Shown: positions 23,777 to 31,733, numbered from the stretch's first letter. The stretch is DNA of 39,083 nucleotides from GWA1-54-10 sp964349675 (GCA_964349675.1 CAYGHD010000006.1:1-39083); one strand, 5' to 3'. Notes: a model not told the origin generated them from the letters alone. A program made the numbers and translations.

Positions 23777-24388
23777 TTACCGGCTGTAGAATTGGATTAT
23801 GATCGCAGCATTAAAGGGAAGTTCGGTCTCGCCAACAGTTGGCTGTGCGGCAATAGTGAAGGACATGCCGTCCTCACTTGCGGTCATCCATGTTGGCGTC
23901 TTTGTTTCAAGCACTGCTTCTTTGCGGCCAATGAAAAGCGGGCTCTGGCGGCTTTCAGGGCGGATAGAAACAACATCCCCAACTGAAACGCAGTATGAAG
24001 GAATGGTCATGCGGCGGCCGTTTATCAGCACATGTCCGTGAGACACCAGCTGGCGTGCCGCACGACGAGTTTTGACCAAACCTGCGCGATAGACAACGTT
24101 GTCGAGGCGCGACTCAAGGCGAGAGACGAGGCTTTGCGAGCTCACGCCACCGCGCTTCTCCATCGCTTCATGCACATAGCGAGAAAACTGACTCTCTGAA
24201 AGGCCGTACGTAAAACGAGCTTTTTGTTTCTCCAAAAGCTGCGCACCAAAGTCTCCGCCACCTCCGCGTTTTGGGCGAGACCGGCGCGGCGCGCGTGCTT
24301 CAGCAAGCTGAAACTTTTGCGTCTGGCATTTCTCAAAGACAGAGGCGCCGAGGCGTTTGCAGATTTTATATTTTGGTCCAACAAGCAT
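23777..24388 (-). CDS. rpsD: 30S ribosomal protein S4
   Basis: This 203-aa S4 is a primary 16S-binding protein. The N-terminal KYKICKRLG, the EKQKARFTYGLSESQFSRYV region (about 54-73) and the S4 RNA-binding domain SRLESRLDNVVYRAGLVKTRRAARQLVSHGHVLINGRR (about 85-122) are all present. Only two of the N-terminal cysteines remain (CKRLG, EKCQ), so the four-Cys zinc site of some homologues is absent. In many bacteria S4 represses its own operon. Confidence 0.96.
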   Translation of the reverse strand: MLVGPKYKICKRLGASVFEKCQTQKFQLAEARAPRRSRPKRGGGGDFGAQLLEKQKARFTYGLSESQFSRYVHEAMEKRGGVSSQSLVSRLESRLDNVVYRAGLVKTRRAARQLVSHGHVLINGRRMTIPSYCVSVGDVVSIRPESRQSPLFIGRKEAVLETKTPTWMTASEDGMSFTIAAQPTVGETELPFNAAIIIQFYSR

Positions 24389-24418
24389 ATGATTTTTATT
24401 GTTTTCGTAAACGGTGCA

Positions 24419-24847
24419 TTATACGCGACGCGCTTTTGGTGGCCGCGGCCCATTGTGCGGCACCGGCGTCACATCTTTAATGCCCTGAATGTGCACCCCT
24501 TTTGAGGTAAAGGCGCGGATAGATGACTCGCGGCCAGACCCAACGCCCGAGACCACTACGGACACCTCCTTGAGCCCCATGAGCGCTGCCTTGTCTGCCA
24601 ACAGCTCTCCTACTTTTGCCGCAGCAAACGGTGTGCCTTTTTTTGCACCGGCAAATCCAAGACTGCCGCTAGACGACCAAGCCACCACATTACCCTTATC
24701 ATCTGCAAGAGAGACCTTTGTATTGTTGTATGTTGCTTCCACGAACAAGATACCGGATTCAAGCCGGCGCTTACTTGCGCGAGACGAGCCACCGCGGCTC
24801 CCCGCTCCATCATCCCCTCCTTTTTTGACTATTCGTTTCTTACCCAT
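24419..24847 (-). CDS. rpsK: 30S ribosomal protein S11
   Basis: This 142-aa S11 lies on the 30S platform by the mRNA path. FVEATYNNTKVSLADDKGNVVAWSS (about 34-58), GSGRESSIRAF and the terminal PHNGPRPPKARRV are diagnostic. The first 30 residues are basic, Gly/Ser-rich and somewhat longer than in E. coli. It sits between rpsM and rpsD as usual. Confidence 0.97.
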   Translation of the reverse strand: MGKKRIVKKGGDDGAGSRGGSSRASKRRLESGILFVEATYNNTKVSLADDKGNVVAWSSSGSLGFAGAKKGTPFAAAKVGELLADKAALMGLKEVSVVVSGVGSGRESSIRAFTSKGVHIQGIKDVTPVPHNGPRPPKARRV

Positions 24848-24876
24848 AGGTAGTGTCAGTGATTGTACAATATATT

Positions 24877-25254
24877 TTAAGTTTTCTCAACCTTTCGACG
24901 ACCAGAGCCCATCGTCTTACGCACGTTGCCTCGCACGGTGCGCGAGTTGGTTTTGGTGCGCTGGCCGCGAGCAGGCAAGCGTTTGTTGTGGCGAGTGCCG
25001 CGGTAGGTGCCAATGTCTTTGAGGCGCTTGATGTTTCCTGAAACTTCACGCTTCAAGTCTCCTTCAAGTTTGAAGGTGTCCATAACCCCGCGGATCTTAT
25101 TTTCTTCCTCCGGAGTCAAATCATCTGCTTTTTTTGAAAAATCGATACCTGCTTGTTCGCAAATAAATTCTGAACGGGATTTGCCGACGCCGTAGAGCGA
25201 AGTGAGTGCAAAAACGATTCGTTTGTTTGGGATGGTGATACCAGCGATACGCAT
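24877..25254 (-). CDS. rpsM: 30S ribosomal protein S13
   Basis: This 125-aa S13 forms bridges to the 50S subunit and contacts P-site tRNA. MRIAGITIPNKRIVFALTSLYGVGKSRS at the N terminus holds the helix-hairpin-helix, and the basic tail RGTRHNKRLPARGQRTKTNSRTVRG is typical. It begins 4 bases after rpmJ. A weak AAGGA lies about 6 bases before the ATG. Confidence 0.97.
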   Translation of the reverse strand: MRIAGITIPNKRIVFALTSLYGVGKSRSEFICEQAGIDFSKKADDLTPEEENKIRGVMDTFKLEGDLKREVSGNIKRLKDIGTYRGTRHNKRLPARGQRTKTNSRTVRGNVRKTMGSGRRKVEKT

Positions 25255-25258
25255 AAAA

Positions 25259-25372
25259 TTATCCTTGACGTTGTTTATGGCGCGGGTTGCTGCAGATTAC
25301 ATACAGGCTCCCCTTGCGGCGGAGCATTTTGCAACTAGTGCAACGCGGTTTAATTGATGCTTTGATTTTCAT
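25259..25372 (-). CDS. rpmJ: 50S ribosomal protein L36
   Basis: This 37-aa L36 begins MKIKASIKPRC. Cysteines in CTSC and VICSNPRHKQRQG, with the histidine, make the classic zinc ribbon (C-x2-C ... C-x4-H). The frame is open further upstream to 25483, but that part overlaps infA and is non-coding. GAGGT lies directly before the ATG. It is in the canonical infA-rpmJ-rpsM order. Confidence 0.95.
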   Translation of the reverse strand: MKIKASIKPRCTSCKMLRRKGSLYVICSNPRHKQRQG

Positions 25373-25376
25373 ACCT

Positions 25377-25586
25377 CTACAGTCTGCGTGTGATGCGGCC
25401 TTTGCCGCCAAACGGATCCAGTTTAACCAGCACTCTGTCCCCCACCAGCACTTTGATGCGATGCAATCGCATTTTACCGGCAAGATACGTCAATATCACT
25501 TCTCCTGATTCAAGAGATACCCGAAACAATGTATTGGGCAGCGCTTCTTCGACAGTAGCCTGCACTTCTGGTGTTTCATTCTCCAT
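25377..25586 (-). CDS. infA: Translation initiation factor IF-1
   Basis: This 69-aa single OB-fold protein binds the 30S A site during initiation. EALPNTLFRVSLESGEVILTYLAGKMRLHRIKVLVGDRV covers most of the family consensus, and the chain ends GRITRRL. It is the first gene of the alpha operon here. A strong promoter sits 17 bases upstream. secY, adk and map, which often precede it, are not in the window. Confidence 0.96.
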   Translation of the reverse strand: MENETPEVQATVEEALPNTLFRVSLESGEVILTYLAGKMRLHRIKVLVGDRVLVKLDPFGGKGRITRRL

Positions 25587-25603
25587 CAGAGGCGATAAAA
25601 AGC

Positions 25604-25632
25604 ATCATATCAGAGAGTGGAATATGCGTCAA
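25604..25632 (-). promoter_or_regulatory. Promoter of the alpha ribosomal operon (TTGACG-17-TATGAT)
   Basis: TTGACG (25632-25627), 17 bases and TATGAT (25609-25604) on the minus strand precede infA by 17 bases. This is close to the sigma-70 consensus with ideal spacing, and explains transcription of all nine genes to the terminator at 21588-21622. Confidence 0.75.
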
Positions 25633-25652
25633 CGACTGCATAGTATTGGCCA

Positions 25653-26927
25653 TTATTTTGCAACCCGAATTACCACTTCTGCAGGGTTCAAGGGGAGTGT
25701 GGACTGCCAAAAAGGCTTAATGCTGGCCTCAATAGCAACAACGCTCGGCTTAAAGGTTGTAGGGATGGCCTCGAGGTCTTTTTTGTCTTTGCCTAAAATA
25801 GCTTCTTTTATGGCCTCTGTATCGACTTCCCAGACGATTGTAGGAGACCCTTCAAGGGCAAGAATCATTGATTCGCCGTCATTTTTAGGCGGCACCGAAA
25901 CCTTTACTGTAATTTCTGCAGGGTCAGCAAAAGCAACAGGCTCTCCGGCGTAGTCTGGGCTCAGTACCCGAGCTAAAGCTGCTGCAAGGTCGCTGGCGCG
26001 TACAATCGACACAGAAGCGGTGGCGCCTTGTGCGAGCGTCAAGGATTTCCCCTGCCCGGGCGTCCTGCTGATATCGCCATACGTGGTTACTACAGAGCCT
26101 TCAACAAAACGGAAGCCCGCGGGCATATTTGAGGAAACTGCGTTTTTAATAAGCCCGTCAAGTTTTGTTTGGAGCGTCGTTTGTGCTTTTGCAAGTTCGT
26201 CTGGAGAGACGGTCGGCTGCTCACCCACCAACCCGCCCGTAAATGAGCCCTCGGACTCGGCATACATTTTGGTGTAGCGAGGATCATTTTTAAACCCTGG
26301 GATAGTGAAGCGTGTCGGCGCAGTGCGGTTGTATTCGGCTCCTGGAGCGTCTGCATAAATAGTCACCACAAGTGTGCCGGGGGTAATGCTCCCGTCTGAT
26401 TTTTTGGTACCACCAGGTACGGTCACGGCTTCTCGGATGCGGTAAATTTTACCATCCTGTGCTTGGAGTCGGGTGCTTGCAATCAGCTGCTGCGGGCCTG
26501 TGCCATATGCGTTTGAGATAGTTACTTTACCCGATGCGTACAGAGACACAGTCTCTGTCCCAAGCGCCTGGACCGTTGTAGAGGCGATTTGCGTTATCGA
26601 CATGGTTTGGTAGGACAACGTGCCTGGTTGAGCGTTTTTCTCTGCGACCATTGTAGGCGGCGGGGTGATTGAAGCTAATTTTTTTGGATGGACCGTAACG
26701 GTGGTGCTTGCAAACAGCATGGACAAAACAATGCCGAGTACTGCGGCAAAAATGAGCGCACCGATTGTCCATAGGAGGAGTTTAAAAGACAGTCGAGAGC
26801 GGCTTCGGCGGGGCGGCACAAAATCATCCGCAAAGTCATCTTCTGCCAAGGGGGCAGAGCGACGGGGATTTTGCGATACCGACACATTTCTTATAGAACG
26901 ATCTCCTCGTGGATTCATGTCTCGCAT
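25653..26927 (-). CDS. Membrane-anchored extracytoplasmic protein, possibly baseplate J-like
   Basis: This 424-aa protein has an Arg/Asp-rich cytoplasmic N terminus (residues 1-47), one transmembrane helix (about 48-70, ending SMLFAS) and a beta-rich outer domain. Segments such as KVTISNAYGTGPQQLIASTRLQAQ (about 132-155), GTLVVTIYADAPGAEYN and PTRFTIPGFKNDPRYTK resemble CPR proteins annotated as baseplate J/gp47-like; I make that link from memory and with caution. A TATAAT lies 8 bases before the ATG, inside the end of the upstream gene. It is paired with an FtsA/PilM-like ATPase gene, which suggests a membrane partner role. Confidence 0.5.
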   Translation of the reverse strand: MRDMNPRGDRSIRNVSVSQNPRRSAPLAEDDFADDFVPPRRSRSRLSFKLLLWTIGALIFAAVLGIVLSMLFASTTVTVHPKKLASITPPPTMVAEKNAQPGTLSYQTMSITQIASTTVQALGTETVSLYASGKVTISNAYGTGPQQLIASTRLQAQDGKIYRIREAVTVPGGTKKSDGSITPGTLVVTIYADAPGAEYNRTAPTRFTIPGFKNDPRYTKMYAESEGSFTGGLVGEQPTVSPDELAKAQTTLQTKLDGLIKNAVSSNMPAGFRFVEGSVVTTYGDISRTPGQGKSLTLAQGATASVSIVRASDLAAALARVLSPDYAGEPVAFADPAEITVKVSVPPKNDGESMILALEGSPTIVWEVDTEAIKEAILGKDKKDLEAIPTTFKPSVVAIEASIKPFWQSTLPLNPAEVVIRVAK

Positions 26928-26935
26928 AGACGGTA

Positions 26936-26941
26936 ATTATA
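26936..26941 (-). promoter_or_regulatory. -10 box (TATAAT) overlapping the upstream stop codon
   Basis: A perfect TATAAT lies 8 bases before the ATG at 26927 and overlaps the stop of the ATPase-like gene (26937). It predicts an additional leaderless transcript for the membrane protein gene. Confidence 0.4.
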
Positions 26942-27908
26942 CCCTATTAAATGCAGCGTCTACAAAAAGCGCTTCGAGTAAAATCTGCAGATCTGGTCGA
27001 GCTCCGTGGGCGGCAATGTGCGGCATCAAGTGATGTGGGTGCAAGGCGCGAACAGTTGCATTGCTGTGGAATGCGTCGCTCGGGAATGCCGCCATAGCCC
27101 GGGCAAACCATTCTCCAAGCGGGTCGGGTGCCACAAAAAGCATCCCTTGAATCTTCTCGCTGCTTAGTTGCTTGGCCGCTTGTGTAATATGCGTCGAGAT
27201 ATGTTTTGCTGCAGCGGCCAAAGGTTCATTATGCAAAACACCTTCTGCAGAGTGACTGCGTGCCAAAGATAGGAGCGAGTGTGCTTCAGGCAGAGAGTAT
27301 TCCCCGTGTGTCTTTAGTGTGCGGAAGATGAGGTTACTCCCCAAGGGAATGGTAGCGTGGCCAATGAGCGCACCGTTGGACAAAGCGACAACTTCTGTAA
27401 CCTCCCCTGTTACCGCGCAAAGCAGCACGATGCCAGGCAACTCAAAAAGCGTGTTTGAAGCTCGAAGCAACGCCGCGCCTGATGCATGGGTGTGTGTTTT
27501 GATATGTCCAAAAAAATCTCCGACCGTGCGTGCAGCAACAGAAACAGCCTCTTGCTCGAGCTTCCAATCTTTGCCATGCGGCATGAGCGCTGCCCATGGC
27601 GGCGCAAAAAAGAGAGCGGCCTCCCCAACGTCTCCTGCGGGTGCGATTTTAGCGTTTCCACGGATTCGGGCTGCAACAAGACTGCTTTGCCCGAGCGAAT
27701 GCTGTACCGCTTTTTCAATCTCGCGCAAAAGCATTGGCGCTGTCCTTGTTGGCAAAAATGTAAAAGGGGTGCGGCTTTCTGCAAATAGTTTTGGGGGTTG
27801 CCCTGATGCAAGGCGCACCAAAGCAGACCCAACACTCCCGTTTTCAATATCAACAAGGAGTACCGTTTTGCTACGTGTTTTTGGAGTATCCCCAAAGAAC
27901 CGACTCAT
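26937..27908 (-). CDS. Actin-like ATPase-fold protein (PilM/FtsA-like)
   Basis: This 323-aa protein has no signal peptide. The phosphate-1 strand-turn VLLVDIENGSVGSALVRL (about 17-34), the phosphate-2-like LLCAVTGEVTEVVALSNGALIG (about 165-186) and the adenosine-like strand IQGMLFVAPDPLGEWFARA (about 262-280) fit the ASKHA fold. The canonical D-x-G triplets are degenerate, so ATP binding is uncertain. PilM and FtsA recruit membrane partners through such domains, and the next gene encodes a single-pass membrane protein. A TATACT box 7 bases before the ATG suggests a leaderless message. No other type IV pilus gene is nearby. Confidence 0.5.
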   Translation of the reverse strand: MSRFFGDTPKTRSKTVLLVDIENGSVGSALVRLASGQPPKLFAESRTPFTFLPTRTAPMLLREIEKAVQHSLGQSSLVAARIRGNAKIAPAGDVGEAALFFAPPWAALMPHGKDWKLEQEAVSVAARTVGDFFGHIKTHTHASGAALLRASNTLFELPGIVLLCAVTGEVTEVVALSNGALIGHATIPLGSNLIFRTLKTHGEYSLPEAHSLLSLARSHSAEGVLHNEPLAAAAKHISTHITQAAKQLSSEKIQGMLFVAPDPLGEWFARAMAAFPSDAFHSNATVRALHPHHLMPHIAAHGARPDLQILLEALFVDAAFNRV

Positions 27909-27915
27909 GTACAGT

Positions 27916-27921
27916 AGTATA
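27916..27921 (-). promoter_or_regulatory. -10 box (TATACT) of the PilM/FtsA-like gene
   Basis: TATACT on the minus strand ends 7 bases before the ATG at 27908, with a second TATAGT about 8 bases further upstream. No -35 is evident. Confidence 0.4.
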
Positions 27922-27988
27922 CCCCACTATAAAAACACCGAGCCGCTGCATCCACACAAAGAATCGACGTCCGAGGGTTACCCTTGAA

Positions 27989-29938
27989 CTACTGCAACAC
28001 TGCGCGGATGCGGCGCACGCCGGCAGAGACCGCCTCCTCTTTCAAAATTTTGAATTTTGCCCCAAGCGGAGTTGCGGGATCATTGGATATAGCCAACTCG
28101 CCTGTATGGGTCACATGTGGGCCGCCACAAAACTCGATAGAAAAAGCTTGGGCGTGCATAGGGTTAGCCTCTGTAGCTTCTTTTGGCCCGAGTGAATAGA
28201 CAGACACGCGGTCTGGGTATTTTGCGCCAAACTCATGCTCGGCGCCAAGCTTCTCGGCGTCGTCTTTTGCCATCTCGCTGCGGATCATGGGCAAATCCTC
28301 TTTAATTTTTTCGTTGACGATGCGCTCTACCTCTGCCTTTTGCTCGTCGGTCATTTTTTCTCCATGCGAAAAGTCGATACGCAAACGCTCTTGCGTGATG
28401 TTGCTGCCACGCTGCTTTACATGGGGGCCCAGCACCGTTTGGAGTGCTTTAAGGAGCAAATGGTGGGCGGTGTGCAAACGGGTTGTTGCCTCTGATGTGT
28501 CGGCCAAGCCTCCTTTAAACTTTTGCTCGCTACCTGCACGCGAGAGGTCTTGGTGCTGTTTGAGCAACTCCTTAAAGCCCTCCATGTCTATTTGTTTGAT
28601 CCCTCGCTCCCCCGCTTCTTCGATAACTAACTCAAGTGGAAAGCCGTAGGTTGTTACCAGTTGGTATGCGTCCTGAGCTGAAAGGGCGCCTTGCCCAACA
28701 AAACGCTCGAGTTCTTTTACTCCACGAGCTAAAGCAATTCGGAATCGAGTCTCTTCCTCTGTTATTTGATGCTCTACTTCAGCTTTTTGAGCAGTCAGTT
28801 CTGGATATTGTGTTTTGTACGCATCAATAACAGGTAGCGCAAGTGCTGCCAAAGGAGTAAACCCGTCAGTAAAGTTTTTATCGGACTCTAATTTATTCAA
28901 AAAAAGTACACTTCTACGCAAAAGCCTTCTAACAAAATACCCTTGGTCTTTATGTTCAGGCTTAATACCATCTGCTATGAGAAATACTGCAGCTTTTACA
29001 TGGTCAGCAATCACTCGAAAAGCTTTGATATTTTGAGCGTATTTTTTTCCGGTAAGCTTTTCGATCTGAGTAATAATTTCCTTATGTGCAACAAGGAAGA
29101 TATCACTTTGATTTTCAGATACTGCTGCAATACGCTCCAAGCCACCGCCGAAGTCGACGTTTTGCTTAGGAAGCAACGCAAAAGAGCCGTCCTCCTGCTT
29201 GATGTACTGCATAAACACAGAGTTCCCAATTTCGAGGAAGCGGCCGCAGTCGCAGTTTGGATGGCATTGTGCTCCCCATTTAGGGTCGTGCTCGATATCG
29301 GCAAACTCATAAAAAACTTCCGAGTCTGGACCACCTGGCTCACCTGCAGGCATGTTTTCGGGCACGCCCGCACGCGACCACCAGTTTTTCTTTGCATCGT
29401 AATAGAAAATACGCCCACCTTGCATCCCTACGGTGTATCCATTTGCTTCTGAGCCTATTTCGACCACTTTTGCTTCGACACCTTTTTCGCTAAAAAGCTT
29501 CTGCCATAGCTCTGCAGATTCTGTATCTTGCGGCACATTATTTGCTTTGTCGCCAACAAATGCGGTGACATACAAGCGCGCTGGGTCGAGCCCTACCCCC
29601 TTTTCTTTATCGGTCAAAAAAGTAAAAAACCAACGCAACTGTTCTTGTTTAAAATAGTCTCCAAGCGACCAGTTGCCCAGCATTTCAAAAAACGTAGTGT
29701 GGCGGTTGTCCCCCACTTCCTCAATGTCCATCGAGCGGAAGCATTTTTGCGAGTCTACCAACCTCGACCCTGCAGGATGATTTTTGCCCAAAAGATACGG
29801 CACCAAGGGTTGCATGCCCGAGCCGGTAAAAAGCGTGGTCGGGTCATTTTGCGGCACCAAGGATGAACTAGGGATAATTGCATGCCCCTGCTCCTTAAAA
29901 AATGCCAGATACTTTGCCCGTACCTCGTCCAAAGTCAT
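27989..29938 (-). CDS. alaS: Alanyl-tRNA synthetase, lacking the C-Ala domain
   Basis: This 649-aa class II synthetase has the catalytic core (LVPYLLGKNHPAGSRLVDSQKCFR, then DIEEVGDNRHTTFFEMLGNWSLGDYF) and the tRNA-recognition domain. Its editing domain has metal ligands His489/His493 (HTAHH) and Cys604/His608 (CGGPH), so it should still clear Ser- and Gly-tRNA(Ala). Bacterial AlaRS is usually about 870 aa, and this one ends right after the editing domain (SAGVRRIRAVLQ). The oligomerisation/C-Ala domain is absent, with no sign of a frameshift. Such short forms occur in reduced genomes. A weak TACACT box lies 10 bases before the ATG. Confidence 0.95.
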   Translation of the reverse strand: MTLDEVRAKYLAFFKEQGHAIIPSSSLVPQNDPTTLFTGSGMQPLVPYLLGKNHPAGSRLVDSQKCFRSMDIEEVGDNRHTTFFEMLGNWSLGDYFKQEQLRWFFTFLTDKEKGVGLDPARLYVTAFVGDKANNVPQDTESAELWQKLFSEKGVEAKVVEIGSEANGYTVGMQGGRIFYYDAKKNWWSRAGVPENMPAGEPGGPDSEVFYEFADIEHDPKWGAQCHPNCDCGRFLEIGNSVFMQYIKQEDGSFALLPKQNVDFGGGLERIAAVSENQSDIFLVAHKEIITQIEKLTGKKYAQNIKAFRVIADHVKAAVFLIADGIKPEHKDQGYFVRRLLRRSVLFLNKLESDKNFTDGFTPLAALALPVIDAYKTQYPELTAQKAEVEHQITEEETRFRIALARGVKELERFVGQGALSAQDAYQLVTTYGFPLELVIEEAGERGIKQIDMEGFKELLKQHQDLSRAGSEQKFKGGLADTSEATTRLHTAHHLLLKALQTVLGPHVKQRGSNITQERLRIDFSHGEKMTDEQKAEVERIVNEKIKEDLPMIRSEMAKDDAEKLGAEHEFGAKYPDRVSVYSLGPKEATEANPMHAQAFSIEFCGGPHVTHTGELAISNDPATPLGAKFKILKEEAVSAGVRRIRAVLQ

Positions 29939-29965
29939 ATATCTTAGAAGTGTATCTTTTTATAT

Positions 29966-30006
29966 AAAAAAAGAAAGGGCCCGCACGTATTCGTGTGCGA
30001 ACCCTT
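29966..30006 (-). terminator. Rho-independent terminator of the three-gene unknown operon
   Basis: On the minus strand AAGGGTTCGCACACG (30006-29992) pairs with CGTGCGGGCCCTT (29987-29975), using G-U pairs. A TTTCTTTTTTT run follows, matching the A-rich stretch at 29964-29977 on the plus strand. It sits 13 bases after the 102-aa gene's stop. Confidence 0.75.
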
Positions 30007-30018
30007 GTTGAAGGTTAC

Positions 30019-30327
30019 TTACTTTTTCTTGTTACCATCCCCTCCGGTCAAGATCTTGCTCAGAGCATCGATAGATGCCAAATCTTTAGGCATGTCTTCG
30101 GGGAGATAGATGGTAGCGCCACCCTTTGCGATGCGGAGTACGATCTTGCCTTCGTCGGCAAGTGCTTTCGTCACCTCCACTGGATCTCTGTCGAAGTACT
30201 GACGGAAGGCCTCGTTGAATCCACTGAATACGGTGTGGATCCCTTTGTATCCGTCCTTCCTCAAGGCGCTTATGGCCCGGAGGGTGAATTCCTCGTACGT
30301 CAACTTGACTGCTGCTGGCTTGGCCAT
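30019..30327 (-). CDS. Hypothetical protein, predicted winged helix
   Basis: This is a 102-aa basic protein. Helices at about residues 10-24 and 33-47 lead to VEVTKALADEGKIVLRI, a likely recognition helix. A beta hairpin (RIAKGGATIYLPED) resembles a wing. DNA or RNA binding is an inference from this layout. A Shine-Dalgarno (AGGAG) lies 9 bases before the ATG. It is the last gene of a three-gene operon and is followed by a terminator. It ends in GGDGNKKK. No characterised family is recognised. Confidence 0.65.
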   Translation of the reverse strand: MAKPAAVKLTYEEFTLRAISALRKDGYKGIHTVFSGFNEAFRQYFDRDPVEVTKALADEGKIVLRIAKGGATIYLPEDMPKDLASIDALSKILTGGDGNKKK

Positions 30328-30351
30328 GTTGGCCTGCTCCTTGCTGATTGC

Positions 30352-30591
30352 TTACTGCTGTTCGTCAGATGGCTGGAAGAGCCGTGCTGACGAGGCTCGC
30401 CACCCTGCTCGCTTCTTTGAAAGCTGCGAGAGCATGACGATAGTCCCCGGCTCTGGCAGAGATTCCCCTTGCCACACCGGTTTGTCCAACGAGAAGGTGA
30501 TGTTCCTCCCGTCTTCATCAGTAAACGCGACCGCGAAGGGGCCGTGCTTACCTCCGGGCAGTACTTTTTGTACCGTTGCGCGATACTCCAC
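30352..30591 (-). CDS. Hypothetical small beta-barrel-like protein
   Basis: This 79-aa protein has alternating strands (EYRATVQKVLP, FAVAFTDEDGRNITFSL, GTIVMLSQLSKKRAGWRASSARLF), the look of a small barrel such as an OB or SH3-like fold. The C-terminal part is basic. It starts with GTG, supported by an AGGAGG Shine-Dalgarno 5 bases upstream. It lies 9 bases after the 367-aa gene and 24 before the 102-aa gene. Function is unknown; nucleic-acid binding is only a guess from the fold look and the neighbours. Confidence 0.6.
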   Translation of the reverse strand: MEYRATVQKVLPGGKHGPFAVAFTDEDGRNITFSLDKPVWQGESLPEPGTIVMLSQLSKKRAGWRASSARLFQPSDEQQ

Positions 30592-30600
30592 GTATGCCTC

Positions 30601-31704
30601 CTATTCCTTGAAAAGCATTTCGACAGCGGCGTAGGCCGCCTCATCATCCTTCACGCGCCGATCCTGCAGCTCTGTCACAAGCGGCTGCATCTCTGCCACC
30701 ACTTGCCCAAGCTCAATCTCAAGGGCGCGTTGCTGGGCGATGATCTCAACCTGACGTGCATCGAGCTCGCAGAGCCTCGCGCGCTTGGCTTTGGCCGATT
30801 CGACCCGTTGCGCAAGCGCTGTCAGTTTGTCCAGCATAGTGCTGACAAGCTGGGTGGGCGTTTCTGGCGCCACCTCTGCAGGCTTTTCCGGCTCGGCCGG
30901 CGGTTCGACCTTCTCTTCTCCCAGAAGCTCACGAGCTTTCTCTGTGAGGCGGTAGAGCTTCGGGCTCTTTGCCAGCAGCTCCTGGCTGACCAGCCTTCCA
31001 AGTACTCCGTACGGCTCATTGTATTCATAGCGCCGCTTTGTGTCGGAATACTCGACGCTGAGGAAGCCAAAGTTGGCGCGCAAAATGGCCACACAGTCGG
31101 TGGTGCTCAGCTCCCCTTCGGAGTTTGCCTGCACCGCCATTTCCAGAAGGAACAGGCCGATGTTGCGTGAGTCGTCAAAGAACTTGGTGGTCTGTGAGGG
31201 TGTATACGCAAAGCTGAGCAAGGGGGGCTTCACCTCCGGCTCGGCCGGCGGCGCAGCCTCTTCTGGCTCCGTCTCCACGTGGACTTCTTGGGTTTCGGAT
31301 CCTTGGGAAGAATCTTCCTCTCCAAGAATTTTCGCCAAAACCTCTGCAGTAGTTTCTGGTGGTTTGGGCACCTTGCCCTCCTTTGTGGTTACACAAGCCT
31401 TCAACAAAAGCTCGTGGAGTTCACGCTTGTTGAGGCCATTGTGGCCGTTGAGCAGTACTCGCACAGCTTCCTTGTCGCTGCTGTGCCAAGACACCGGGAC
31501 CCCATTTACTTGGGGGGTATGCACATGCAGGCCTTCCCTGCTCTGCAGGTCGGTGTAGTTGTGCAGGATGACGAAGCTTACGCTCCCGTGCAATCCTGCA
31601 CGCGTACACAACTCCGCCAGCTCCGGAAAGAATGAGCTTCCTTGCCGAGGCAAGAGCCGCTTGTCTCCTCCGAAGTGCAGTGCAACCTTTTTGTCTGTAT
31701 CCAC
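30601..31704 (-). CDS. Hypothetical multidomain protein with predicted helix-turn-helix and coiled coil
   Basis: This 367-aa protein starts with GTG after an AGGAGGAGG ribosome site. Visible parts are a globular N-terminal domain (about 1-115), a Pro/Glu linker (about 130-165), a helical domain resembling a winged helix (about 170-265, including YGVLGRLVSQELLAKSPKLYRLTEKARELL), a second Pro/Glu linker (about 268-290) and a C-terminal coiled coil (about 290-360). PPAEPE occurs in both linkers and is encoded by an identical 17-base stretch. The gene is GC-rich relative to its surroundings. No family is recognised; a DNA- or RNA-associated scaffold would fit. Confidence 0.65.
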   Translation of the reverse strand: MDTDKKVALHFGGDKRLLPRQGSSFFPELAELCTRAGLHGSVSFVILHNYTDLQSREGLHVHTPQVNGVPVSWHSSDKEAVRVLLNGHNGLNKRELHELLLKACVTTKEGKVPKPPETTAEVLAKILGEEDSSQGSETQEVHVETEPEEAAPPAEPEVKPPLLSFAYTPSQTTKFFDDSRNIGLFLLEMAVQANSEGELSTTDCVAILRANFGFLSVEYSDTKRRYEYNEPYGVLGRLVSQELLAKSPKLYRLTEKARELLGEEKVEPPAEPEKPAEVAPETPTQLVSTMLDKLTALAQRVESAKAKRARLCELDARQVEIIAQQRALEIELGQVVAEMQPLVTELQDRRVKDDEAAYAAVEMLFKE

Positions 31705-31733
31705 GCCCTCCTCCTGTCCGATGTGCCAAAATT

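Noticed and set aside
30469..31170. 233-aa open frame antisense to the three-gene operon
   Set aside because: The opposite strand has promoter, Shine-Dalgarno sites and a terminator for three genes; this frame has none.
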